Source: Methanosalsum zhilinae DSM 4017 (lineage in GTDB: Archaea > Halobacteriota > Methanosarcinia > Methanosarcinales > Methanosarcinaceae). From it: DNA of 64,000 nt. The notes beneath the pieces are model-generated. The model did no database searches, had not been told where the DNA came from, and saw only the letters and a list, made by a program, of their open reading frames with translations. This document shows, piece after piece, positions 35,755 to 43,267 of this stretch. Location: NCBI RefSeq assembly GCF_000217995.1, contig NC_015676.1, positions 1,905,708 to 1,969,707 on the forward strand. Direction: 5' to 3'. Made by a program: the position numbers and the translations under genes. Each line of letters starts with the position of its first letter. The stretch's first letter is position 1.

Positions 35755-36822
35755 TTATTTCTTTTTTTGAAGGTGTCCTGCAACAAGCCCATAGCATCCA
35801 GAAAGCATCATATTACCTGCAGGTGCTGCAAATATCACTTCTCCCCTAAAGCCCTGCGATAACAGTGGGATATTCTCAACCCTGTTCCTGTTTGGCCCTG
35901 TGACTAAAACAGATCTGATACTTTCGATACCAATATTTTCTATAGTATAACATCCATGGCCACCCTCATTAAATATTTCCTCAAATGTGAGTGAGCCATC
36001 ACCCAGTTTTATAATATATTTCTGGAAATTATGCCAATCAATTGCAGATGTATGGTGCTCAAAAAGTCCCACTATCCTGTCATCACTTACCACTGCAGCC
36101 AGTGTATGGCCATTGCCCACATTTACAACAATACAGGGCTGAACCGCACGAGAATCTTCCATAGCTCCGAAAATAGCTGCAGGACCGGTATCCATGAACA
36201 CGGTATCAAAGCGGGAAAGGGCTTTTGAAGCAGCTTTCATACGGGTCAGATCTTCGGGAATGTCATGGTATTCGTAGGTGAAACAGTCTATTGTACCGCC
36301 TTTGTTGATTGTATCCTCCAGATATCTGAATCTTGCTTTTCTGTTGCTGCTGTGAGGGGAATTTCCGTGGTCCTGGAGAGCCACGCAGATCCTATCAGGC
36401 ACTATGAGGTCAAAACTTGAAAATGATCTTTTAAAGATATCAGGATCAATATCGCCCATTTTAATTCTTTCAAAAGGCTTATCGTTTTTGGAAATCTCAT
36501 TGACATTCCTGATGATTCTGATTCCAAGAGACTTCACCTTTTCAATGTTGTCGTTTATGGTAAGTGCAGCCTTTTCCTCTGCATATACACAAAAGCCTGA
36601 ATGTATATGATCCCGGATAGCACGCACACACGGTCCTCCTCCCATTATATCGCCGGTTAGCAGAATATTGCTCCCTGAATAAGTTGCTTTTCTGATTCTG
36701 CCGGCAATAATTGATGTAGGTGAGGGCATGACCATGTGATAGTTGTTCTCAGGCTCTTTTTCGGTATCATAGATAAGGATATCCTGGGTACCTGTTCCTA
36801 TATCAATTGCTAGTATCTGCAT
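35755..36822 (-). CDS. DUF1786 protein (ASKHA-like, methanogen conserved)
   Basis: ATG 36822 (MQILAIDIGTGTQDILIYD) is preferred over the TTG at 36828. The N-terminal AIDIGTGTQD and the later VVNVGNGHTLAAVV resemble the two phosphate motifs of the ASKHA fold, and PSPTSIIAGRIRKA, GDIMGGGPCVRAI and TGPAAIFGAME are characteristic of DUF1786 (COG4012). Members have been misnamed pyruvate formate-lyase activating proteins; no radical SAM cysteine motif is present here. The function is unknown. It is divergent from moaB with only about 50 nt between them. Confidence 0.82.
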   Translation of the reverse strand: MQILAIDIGTGTQDILIYDTEKEPENNYHMVMPSPTSIIAGRIRKATYSGSNILLTGDIMGGGPCVRAIRDHIHSGFCVYAEEKAALTINDNIEKVKSLGIRIIRNVNEISKNDKPFERIKMGDIDPDIFKRSFSSFDLIVPDRICVALQDHGNSPHSSNRKARFRYLEDTINKGGTIDCFTYEYHDIPEDLTRMKAASKALSRFDTVFMDTGPAAIFGAMEDSRAVQPCIVVNVGNGHTLAAVVSDDRIVGLFEHHTSAIDWHNFQKYIIKLGDGSLTFEEIFNEGGHGCYTIENIGIESIRSVLVTGPNRNRVENIPLLSQGFRGEVIFAAPAGNMMLSGCYGLVAGHLQKKK

Positions 36823-36870
36823 ATTCAAATCGGTTATTACATATACAGGTTTTATGTATAAATTCTTTCT

Positions 36871-37410
36871 ATGAATTCACCCACCTCAGATCAACACAGA
36901 AAAAAATCCAGAGGTAAATACAAGTTTTCAGTGATTACAATATCCAGCTCAAGGTTTCAAAAATATGGCAGTGTATCCAGTCCAGATGAAGCCCGGGATA
37001 CTTCAGGCGGTTTTCTGGTAGATTACTTACAGGAACACGGAATGAGTGTTATAAGATATATTCTGACAGATGATGATAGATCTGATATCATAAAAGCGGT
37101 CGAACTGGCTATGGATTCAGGAGCAGATGTGATTATTACTACCGGCGGGACAGGCCTATCTCCCAGGGACCTTACTATTGAGTCATTAAAGCCTATGTTT
37201 GATAAGGAGATGCCAGGTTTTGGAGAACTCTTTCGACTCCGCAGCTTTGACTCGGTTGGCACGGCAGTTGTGCTCACCCGAACGACTGCAGGGATTATTC
37301 AGGGCAGGGCAGTGTTCTGTCTTCCAGGGTCCACAGATGCATGCAGGCTGGGGATCGAAATAATCGTTCCTGAAGCGGGACACATAATTAAACATTCCAG
37401 AACAAATTAA
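36871..37410 (+). CDS. moaB: Molybdenum cofactor biosynthesis protein MoaB
   Basis: This 179-residue protein has the MoaB/Mog fold: VITISSSR, IIKAVELAMDSGADVIITTGGTGLSPRDLT (read in two segments), PGFGELFRLRSFDSVGTAVVLTR and CLPGSTDACRLG. It adenylates molybdopterin before metal insertion. The methanogen formylmethanofuran dehydrogenase needs this cofactor. MoeA and a MoaD-like protein are encoded 2.4-4 kb away on the other strand. Confidence 0.93.
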   Translation: MNSPTSDQHRKKSRGKYKFSVITISSSRFQKYGSVSSPDEARDTSGGFLVDYLQEHGMSVIRYILTDDDRSDIIKAVELAMDSGADVIITTGGTGLSPRDLTIESLKPMFDKEMPGFGELFRLRSFDSVGTAVVLTRTTAGIIQGRAVFCLPGSTDACRLGIEIIVPEAGHIIKHSRTN

Positions 37411-37612
37411 AATTATTTATCAGTTCACACCATTTACAGAGTATTTATTAGGTATGTAAATAAAATCATTTTTTATAGGAAGATGATCATGACTGAATAG
37501 AACTTTCAAAGATTTGAGAATATAAAGTTGGAGATAAAGGACAATAAACAAATAACAAACATTATAAATGTATTATTGAATGCTTTATTAGATATTTTAG
37601 GGAACGGTATAC
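37411..37612. other. A/T-rich intergenic region before the RecA-like gene
   Basis: No coding sequence or strong hairpin is evident. TTTATAGG-like and TATAAAG-like promoter candidates are present near 37475 and 37522. Confidence 0.3.
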
Positions 37613-38317
37613 ATGGCAGGATATTCGCTGGGCATAACTGAACTGGATGAAGTAATCGGGGAGATCAGAGGTGGTACAAATCTCATGTTGATTGGCCCGC
37701 CAATGAGTGGAAAAGATGAAATAATCAACTCGATTCTTTATAAAGGTCTTCTGGAGAATAACTCTGGTATTATTGTAAGTACTGTGGATCCTGGAGAGAG
37801 AATAGTCCAGTGGTTTCAGGAGCATGGAATCGATCCCTCAGATTCTCCTGTTGGAATAGTTGATTGTGTAACCCGAACACTTGGACTGGGATCTGCTGAT
37901 ACTTCCAGCATTAGACGTGTTGCAAGTCCCGTTGACCTGACGGGTATTGGTGTAAAGATCAGCCAGTTTTTTGAGGAATTTATGGTGAAAAGAAAGCTGG
38001 AACAGACCAGATTGTGCATAAATTCACTTTCAACAATATTGATGTATTCCAATCTCCAGACCGTTTTCAGGTTCCTTCATGTTTTCACGGGTCGTGTAAA
38101 GGCGGCAAATGCCTTCGGGCTTTATGTTGTGGAGGATGAGATGCATGATTCCAGGACAATTGCCACCCTCAAGCAGCTATTTGATGGTGTGATAGAAATA
38201 AGGTCATCAGAGGACGGTCAGCATTCATTGAGAATTGTGGGAATAACCTCCAAGCCAACACCATGGTATGAATATGATATTGACGGGGCAGATATCCTGA
38301 TCAGGAAAATTGAATGA
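37613..38317 (+). CDS. RecA-superfamily (Rad55/KaiC-like) protein with altered Walker A
   Basis: This 234-residue protein begins YSLGITELDEVIGEIRGGTN like single-domain KaiC/GvpD proteins. Its P-loop reads GPPMSGKDE: the Ser/Thr that normally follows GK is Asp, which may weaken magnesium coordination and ATP hydrolysis. SSGIIVSTVDPGERIVQWF and CINSLSTILMYS occupy the usual strand positions. A regulatory rather than motor role is possible. It is not in an obvious operon; the next gene is 72 nt downstream with its own TATA box. Confidence 0.75.
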   Translation: MAGYSLGITELDEVIGEIRGGTNLMLIGPPMSGKDEIINSILYKGLLENNSGIIVSTVDPGERIVQWFQEHGIDPSDSPVGIVDCVTRTLGLGSADTSSIRRVASPVDLTGIGVKISQFFEEFMVKRKLEQTRLCINSLSTILMYSNLQTVFRFLHVFTGRVKAANAFGLYVVEDEMHDSRTIATLKQLFDGVIEIRSSEDGQHSLRIVGITSKPTPWYEYDIDGADILIRKIE

Positions 38318-38389
38318 GCAGATACTTTTATGATATACCTGTAGTCTTATATACATAAAAATCACTGACTTAGATTATATATCAGTTCT

Positions 38390-38665
38390 ATGGATGATAC
38401 TTATATGGAAAATAAAAAGCTATATGAACTCAAATCGAGAGCAAGCCAGCTAAAACCTGTAATCAATATTGGTAAAAGCGGAATAAATGAGGCTGTGATT
38501 GAGGAATTAAAGAATTACATTAAAAGAAACCGGCTTGTTAAAGTGAAGGTACTTAAGACTGCTGTAGGTGATGAAAATATTGATGATATTGCCAGCCGGC
38601 TTGCAGCAGAAACAAAAAGTGAACTTGTTGAGATCAGGGGAAGATCGGTAACCCTCTACAGATAA
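38390..38665 (+). CDS. YhbY/CRM-domain RNA-binding protein
   Basis: This 91-residue protein contains the CRM (YhbY) domain: LYELKSRASQLKPVINIGKSG, NEAVIEELKNYIKRNRLVKVKV and EIRGRSVTLYR at the end. CRM proteins bind rRNA and associate with pre-50S particles. TTATATAC near 38348-38355 is a good TATA box placed for a very short leader. It converges with the DUF190 gene 7 nt away. Confidence 0.9.
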   Translation: MDDTYMENKKLYELKSRASQLKPVINIGKSGINEAVIEELKNYIKRNRLVKVKVLKTAVGDENIDDIASRLAAETKSELVEIRGRSVTLYR

Positions 38666-38672
38666 AAAATGA

Positions 38673-38993
38673 TTATATCCTTTCACCTGATAGCACTTCT
38701 ATCCTGTGCATTGTAATCAGTTCTTTAGGTATCATTGAACGAATGCAGTCGATCAGCGGCCTGATCTTTTCCTCATCTTCTATGATTTCTATAATTTGAG
38801 GTAGATCTGAACTCAGGCGAAGTATGCGGGTGGTATGCAGGTCTGTATGAACTCCGTATCCTGCAGTACCCCGGATAACGGTTGCGCCCGAAACATTGTT
38901 TTCTTTTAAATATTCCAATATTGCACTGGAAGCACTTTTACCCTTATATATATCATTTTCACTCAAATATATTCGAATTGTCACAAAGCTCAA
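38673..38993 (-). CDS. DUF190 protein (CrcB-associated)
   Basis: This 106-residue protein has the DUF190 pattern: RIYLSENDIYKGKSASSAIL, VSGATVIRGTAGYG and LPQIIEIIEDEEKI. DUF190 has a GlnB-like ferredoxin fold and is often next to crcB fluoride channel genes. It is the last gene of the minus-strand run from the MoaD-like gene, 28 nt after the second crcB. A regulatory role on the channel is plausible but not shown. Confidence 0.85.
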   Translation of the reverse strand: MSFVTIRIYLSENDIYKGKSASSAILEYLKENNVSGATVIRGTAGYGVHTDLHTTRILRLSSDLPQIIEIIEDEEKIRPLIDCIRSMIPKELITMHRIEVLSGERI

Positions 38994-39021
38994 AATAATT
39001 CACCTTACTAGATTGTTTGTT

Positions 39022-39381
39022 TTACAGTATCATAGTAGCAATCAGGTGCCCTGCACCAACGCCGGTAATACATAATGCCATGTTACCTATTATGTTTAGC
39101 CAGAAGTGATATATCTGTTCATTTTCCAGTAGCCTGAATGTTTCATATGAGAATGTTGAATATGTCGTAAAAGATCCCAGAATTCCTATATTGAATAAAT
39201 ATAATTCAATTCTTCCTTCGCTGGAAAAGGTGAGTATGGATAACAGAGTACTTCCTATAAAATTGACTGTTAATGTACCTGCAGGAATAATTTCCTTTCC
39301 CGAAAAAAACCCAGTAAGACTATATCTCAGGACTGCACCTATAAATCCCCCTCCTGCCACCATCATAATATTTACTATCAT
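39022..39381 (-). CDS. crcB: Fluoride channel CrcB/FluC, second subunit
   Basis: This 119-residue protein has four predicted membrane helices, starting AGGGFIGAVLRYSLTGFF and with GILGSFTTYSTFSYE, the conserved pore motif of FluC. Fluoride channels are dual-topology dimers; two separate, tandem and unequal copies usually form an antiparallel heterodimer. It overlaps the first crcB by 4 nt, consistent with coupled translation. Confidence 0.92.
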   Translation of the reverse strand: MIVNIMMVAGGGFIGAVLRYSLTGFFSGKEIIPAGTLTVNFIGSTLLSILTFSSEGRIELYLFNIGILGSFTTYSTFSYETFRLLENEQIYHFWLNIIGNMALCITGVGAGHLIATMIL

Positions 39382-39776
39382 CTGTTCCTCCTGGATGAAA
39401 CATATATAACTGCTTCCCGCCCTGCAATAATTGCAGCTATTCCCAGAATCAGGTTAAGGAAAATATTGGCTATTGAATAAATTAAGGATACTGAAGCCAG
39501 CGTATATGTCTGCAGTGCAAAGTTGGAGAAGGTGGTCAATGATCCCAGAAAACCAATACCGAAAAATAGTCTGAAATGGGGATTCACATTTCCAAATTCA
39601 GTGCTGTACATGAGTACTCCAAGCATGAAGCTACCAAGTACATTGATAATAAGGATATTGAAAGGGGTGCTGGCAAGTCCTAAAAATCCCATCCTGAGAA
39701 TGGCTCCTGAAGAACCTCCAAAACCCACATAAATCAGAGGCCATATCTTCTCTTGATTAATGAAATTATCATTCAA
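39378..39776 (-). CDS. crcB: Fluoride channel CrcB/FluC, first subunit
   Basis: This 132-residue protein has four membrane helices with GFGGSSGAILRMGFL and GFLGSLTTFSNFALQT. It exports fluoride across the membrane. The gene starts inside the end of moeA (8-nt overlap) and overlaps the second crcB by 4 nt. No room is left for a separate fluoride riboswitch directly upstream. Distinct charged residues in the loops between the two CrcB proteins agree with opposite topology. Confidence 0.92.
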   Translation of the reverse strand: MNDNFINQEKIWPLIYVGFGGSSGAILRMGFLGLASTPFNILIINVLGSFMLGVLMYSTEFGNVNPHFRLFFGIGFLGSLTTFSNFALQTYTLASVSLIYSIANIFLNLILGIAAIIAGREAVIYVSSRRNR

Positions 39777-40962
39777 TTAGTTCGACTTCCACAATTTCTC
39801 CTTCTTCATATCCCTCAACGTTCTCCTCAATGACAACAAACCCATCAGCCCTTGAAACCGAACTCATTATCCCTGCACCAGAAGTCATCAGAGGGATTGC
39901 ATTTCCGTTTTCAAGTCTGACTCTGGTATAAGTAACATATCCGATTCTGGAGGTAATTTTTCTATCCAGGCGCGCCTGCAACGGGGGAGTCCTGATCTTA
40001 TTTATGTGGGCCAGCTTCATGAGAGAAGGGCGGACAAATTCGAACAGGCAAACAAGACCTGCTGCAGGATAACCTGGCATGCAGATGACTGGTATATTAT
40101 TTATGACTCCAAGTGCAGTGGGTTTTCCGGGACTTATTCCAATTCCATGGACCAGAATCTTTCCAATAGAGTCAACAGCATCAGGGACATGATCTCTTTC
40201 ACCAACTGATGTTCCTCCACAGAGTAAAATCATATCAGCATTTAACTGAGATTCAATTACCTGTCCTATAAGTTCAGGATTATCAGGGACGATATCACAA
40301 TACTGAGGTTTTCCTCCCCATTTGCTCACATACATTCCTGCCATGAGACTGTTTGTTTCAGTTATTTTCCCCGGTGGAGGGGTTATTTGTGAAGGCCTTT
40401 TAACCAGTTCATTTCCTGTAGGTATTATCGCAACCACGGGTTTTCTGTAAACTTCAATAATATTTATTCCAATTGAAGCAAGCATTGCGATGTCACATGG
40501 GCGCAGAAAATGGCCAGCATCCAGTACCTTATCACCAATCTTTATGTCTTCTCCTGTATAACCTACATGTTTTCCTGGATGAACCTGTGTATGGACCTCA
40601 ATAAGATCTCCTTTATGTGAAGTGTCTTCTATCTTTACCACAGCATCCGATTCTGGAGGCATGGCAGAGCCTGTATGTACCCTGACACAGGATCCTTCAG
40701 ATATTTCATCCGTAGCCCTGAGAATAATGGGTGATGAATCGGATGCTGAAACAGTATCTGATGACCGTACAGCGTATCCATCCATTGCTGCCCGATCATA
40801 ATGGGGCACATTGCGCTCTGCAATCACATCTTTTGCAAGGACCCTGCCACAGCTATCATTTAGTTCTATCGTCTCACATGAATCAGGAGGAGTAAAGGAA
40901 TTTAGAAGTAACTCTCTGGCATCAGCCAATTTTGTGCGTTTCCTGATAATTTTACTTTTCAT
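39769..40962 (-). CDS. moeA: Molybdopterin molybdenumtransferase MoeA
   Basis: This 397-residue protein shows the MoeA pattern: NVPHYDRAAMDGYAVRS, VHTGSAMPPESDAVVKIED, IPTGNELV, MILLCGGTSVGERDHVPDA, GISPGKPTALGV and MPGYPAAGLVCLFEFV. It inserts molybdate into adenylylated molybdopterin. It lies 39 nt downstream of the MoaD-like gene and overlaps the fluoride channel gene, so the channel genes are translated from a molybdenum cofactor transcript. Confidence 0.94.
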   Translation of the reverse strand: MKSKIIRKRTKLADARELLLNSFTPPDSCETIELNDSCGRVLAKDVIAERNVPHYDRAAMDGYAVRSSDTVSASDSSPIILRATDEISEGSCVRVHTGSAMPPESDAVVKIEDTSHKGDLIEVHTQVHPGKHVGYTGEDIKIGDKVLDAGHFLRPCDIAMLASIGINIIEVYRKPVVAIIPTGNELVKRPSQITPPPGKITETNSLMAGMYVSKWGGKPQYCDIVPDNPELIGQVIESQLNADMILLCGGTSVGERDHVPDAVDSIGKILVHGIGISPGKPTALGVINNIPVICMPGYPAAGLVCLFEFVRPSLMKLAHINKIRTPPLQARLDRKITSRIGYVTYTRVRLENGNAIPLMTSGAGIMSSVSRADGFVVIEENVEGYEEGEIVEVELIE

Positions 40963-41001
40963 TTAAACCAGAACTTCCTTATTCCATCTTTAAACCTATT
41001 T

Positions 41002-41280
41002 TTATCCTCCGGACACAGGAGGAAAAATGGCAACTTCATCTCCATCTGATAGTCTGGTTTCAGTCCTTTCCAGATGGTGAATGTTGTTGCCGTTTACAAA
41101 TATATTGATATATCCGCGTATTTCCTGTTGTCCATTTTCAAATATAAGATCTTTAACTGCAGGATAGTCTGTGACCAGTATGCTGAGCAAATCAATCACT
41201 GTCTCTGCATTATATTCAGCCTGTGATATCCCGGCTTTCTCTCTCACATTTGCAAACAGTTTTATCTTTACATTTCCCAT
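41002..41280 (-). CDS. MoaD/ThiS-family sulfur carrier protein
   Basis: This 92-residue beta-grasp protein begins VKIKLFANVREKAG and ends in PPVSGG. The C-terminal diglycine is thiocarboxylated to carry sulfur for molybdopterin synthesis. The adjacent moeA supports a MoaD role, but archaeal SAMP proteins and other carriers look alike. It is the first gene of the minus-strand run moaD-moeA-crcB-crcB-DUF190. Confidence 0.85.
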   Translation of the reverse strand: MGNVKIKLFANVREKAGISQAEYNAETVIDLLSILVTDYPAVKDLIFENGQQEIRGYINIFVNGNNIHHLERTETRLSDGDEVAIFPPVSGG

Positions 41281-41352
41281 GAATTAAATCATCCAGATAA
41301 TGTTTTATAAAATTATGCATAAGACCGGTGCAGTAAGAATGTGTCAATTGTT

Positions 41353-41360
41353 AAAAAAAA
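41353..41360 (-). terminator. T-run terminator of the tRNA gene
   Basis: Eight T residues on the minus strand directly follow the tRNA discriminator base, and no CCA is encoded. Confidence 0.7.
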
Positions 41361-41435
41361 TGGGATAGCGCGGATTTGAACCGCAGTCCAAGCGTCCCAA
41401 ACGCTCGAGGATCGTCCAGGCTACCCTACTATCCC
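41361..41435 (-). tRNA. tRNA-Pro (anticodon UGG)
   Basis: The minus strand folds as a full cloverleaf of 75 nt. The acceptor stem is GGGATAG/CTATCCC with discriminator A. The anticodon loop is TTTGGGA, giving UGG, which reads CCN proline codons. GCGG-TTCAAAT-CCGC is the T arm. No intron and no encoded CCA are present. A TATA-like sequence (CTTAAAAA) about 20-25 nt upstream on the minus strand is the likely promoter. Confidence 0.93.
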
Positions 41436-41571
41436 GGGTTGATTGGTTTTTAAGTTACAATAAACGGCCTTCAAACAGGTCGTTTTTGCACCTCTCCTAA
41501 GTATGCATTCTAATAGATATAGTTTACGATAATATATGATTGATTGCCAGTTAATACTATAAATCTCTAGC

Positions 41572-42342
41572 TCAGGAAGTAACACGGTTGAAGGACCAGC
41601 CACCAAGTATGACCATCATAAAAGCAAATGCTATGACCACTGAAAGACTGGTGAAAGGGGATATCTGTGGATCTGCTATCAATGCCCATCGGAGTGATTC
41701 TATTCCATAGGTCAGGGGGTTTAGGAGAACGATGGTTTTAAGCCATACAGGAAGATTTTCAAGAGGGTAAAAAGCTGTACTGGCCATAAGCAGTGGAAAT
41801 GTCAGAAATGTCATGACCAGCTGAAATCCTTCAATTGATTCTATCTTTGAGGCAATGGATATTCCAAGCCCAATGAATCCAAGCCCTATCAAAAACATTA
41901 TTGGAATACTCAGGACCTGACCCCATGCTGATGTATAGTTAACACCAATTATTCCGGCAATTACCATCAGTATGATTCCCTGAATCAGTGCAGTTGTAAC
42001 ACCACCTACTGATTTTCCCAGGGCTGTATAAAATCTGCTTACAGGTGCGATCAAAATTTCCTTCAGATAACCAAATTCCCGGTCCCAGATGATTGAGATT
42101 CCTCCTGTAAGTGAGGAGAAGAGTACTGACATGGCAATAATTCCAGGAGCCATATAGTCTATGTAACTGATGCCATTAATATCTACAGCAGTGTCCAGTG
42201 CAGAACCCAGGAATACCAGAAAGAAAAGGGGAGTTGCAATGGATCCTATTATCCTTGATTTTGATCTCCTGAATCTCAGCATTTCCCTGAGCCACAGTGT
42301 GTAAACAGTCTGGAATGCTATTTTCATATCAGTATATTTCAT
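41572..42342 (-). CDS. ABC-2 type transporter permease
   Basis: This 256-residue protein has six hydrophobic segments and the ABC-2 membrane pattern: LWLREMLRFRRSKSRIIGSI at the N-terminus, FGYLKEILIAPVSRFYTALG between helices 2 and 3, and FYPLENLPVWLKTIVLLNPL before the last helix. ABC-2 permeases export drugs, polysaccharides or proteins together with a separate ATPase. No ATPase gene is adjacent. It overlaps the ubiX-like gene by 4 nt, so it is co-transcribed with it; the partner ATPase must be encoded elsewhere. Substrate unknown. Confidence 0.87.
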   Translation of the reverse strand: MKYTDMKIAFQTVYTLWLREMLRFRRSKSRIIGSIATPLFFLVFLGSALDTAVDINGISYIDYMAPGIIAMSVLFSSLTGGISIIWDREFGYLKEILIAPVSRFYTALGKSVGGVTTALIQGIILMVIAGIIGVNYTSAWGQVLSIPIMFLIGLGFIGLGISIASKIESIEGFQLVMTFLTFPLLMASTAFYPLENLPVWLKTIVLLNPLTYGIESLRWALIADPQISPFTSLSVVIAFAFMMVILGGWSFNRVTS

Positions 42343-42899
42343 TGATCTCCCCAGCGTCTGTATGCACTGTTCTCAATACCTGCCAGATCAAGCGCTCTTC
42401 CGGCAATGGTATATATGATTTCATCAATGGTCTGCGGTCGCGAATAAAATCCAGGGCATGCTGGAAGTACACAGGCACCTGCTCTGTCAGCTTTAAGCAT
42501 GTTCTTAAGATGAATCTGGTTCAGAGGTGTTTCCCGCGTTACCAGTACAAGCTTATGTCTTTCTTTTAGACAGACATCTGCCACGCGGGTCAGGAGGTTA
42601 TCTGTTACTCCGTTTGCTATCGACCCGAGTGTCTTCATACTGCAGGGTGCAATTATCATTCCATGTATTCGATAGGATCCACTGGCAACCGGTGCTGTAA
42701 AATCTTTCTCATCATGTACAACAGATGCAAGTTCCTGGATCTCTTTGATAGTATAATCACTTTCTATACTTATGATCTTTTTAGCAGATGAAGTAATTAT
42801 AAGGTGTGTTTTTATCTCGGTTTTTGAGAGTATTTCCAGAAGCTTTATTCCGTAATCTACACCTGATGCACCACTGATCCCAATTACAATCTCCTTCAA
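42339..42899 (-). CDS. ubiX: UbiX-like flavin prenyltransferase
   Basis: This 186-residue flavoprotein begins VIGISGASGVDYGIKLLE and contains IAPCSMKTLGSIANGVTDNLLTR (in parts), LVTRETPLNQIHLKNML and PACPGFYSRPQTIDE. UbiX attaches a prenyl group to FMN, giving the prenyl-FMN cofactor of UbiD-type (de)carboxylases. In archaea this supports an isoprenoid or menaquinone-related step. No ubiD is in the window. It overlaps both neighbours by 4 nt. Confidence 0.94.
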   Translation of the reverse strand: MKEIVIGISGASGVDYGIKLLEILSKTEIKTHLIITSSAKKIISIESDYTIKEIQELASVVHDEKDFTAPVASGSYRIHGMIIAPCSMKTLGSIANGVTDNLLTRVADVCLKERHKLVLVTRETPLNQIHLKNMLKADRAGACVLPACPGFYSRPQTIDEIIYTIAGRALDLAGIENSAYRRWGDQ

Positions 42900-43255
42900 G
42901 CACGTTCCTCCAGTATAGCGGCCAGATCATCTATCATCTGATAGGAAATATCAACAATATCTCTGATCTCCGATTTTGTAATATTATCTAAATGAATCCC
43001 TGCTATAAATACAGTTGTTGTTTTTGTAACATATGATATATGTTTTGCACCATCATATGCAATTTCTGTTTCCCTGTGGCCTGGAGATTTAATAACATCT
43101 GTGAACACCCTGTCACTTGATCTGTCATAGTATGCAAAACCCGTTGCTCCAATATGTTCATCCCCTCCTCTTAATACCACTACATTATCTCCCCCAATAT
43201 TTTTCCATTCCAGAACCAGTTTTGCACGCCCAACCCTTTTGATCATTGATGGCAT
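42896..43255 (-). CDS. LpdD-like protein (putative prenyl-FMN handling chaperone)
   Basis: ATG 43255 is chosen because GGAGATT lies just before it; the frame extends to TTG 43261. The 119-residue protein has LRGGDEHIGATGFAYYDR and FTDVIKSPGHRETEIAYDGA, resembling the small LpdD-type proteins that accompany UbiX and UbiD-like decarboxylases. That adjacent position before ubiX (4-nt overlap) supports the assignment. The molecular role, possibly passing prenylated flavin to a decarboxylase, is family inference. Confidence 0.7.
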   Translation of the reverse strand: MPSMIKRVGRAKLVLEWKNIGGDNVVVLRGGDEHIGATGFAYYDRSSDRVFTDVIKSPGHRETEIAYDGAKHISYVTKTTTVFIAGIHLDNITKSEIRDIVDISYQMIDDLAAILEERA

Positions 43256-43267
43256 ATTCAATCTCCT

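Noticed and set aside
37480-37500. Tiny reading frame ATGATCATGACTGAATAG
   Set aside because: It encodes only five residues with no evident function or coupling to the next gene.
39777-40962. A fluoride riboswitch before the crcB genes
   Set aside because: The first crcB starts inside the end of moeA, so no leader exists there, and I saw no riboswitch-like structure.
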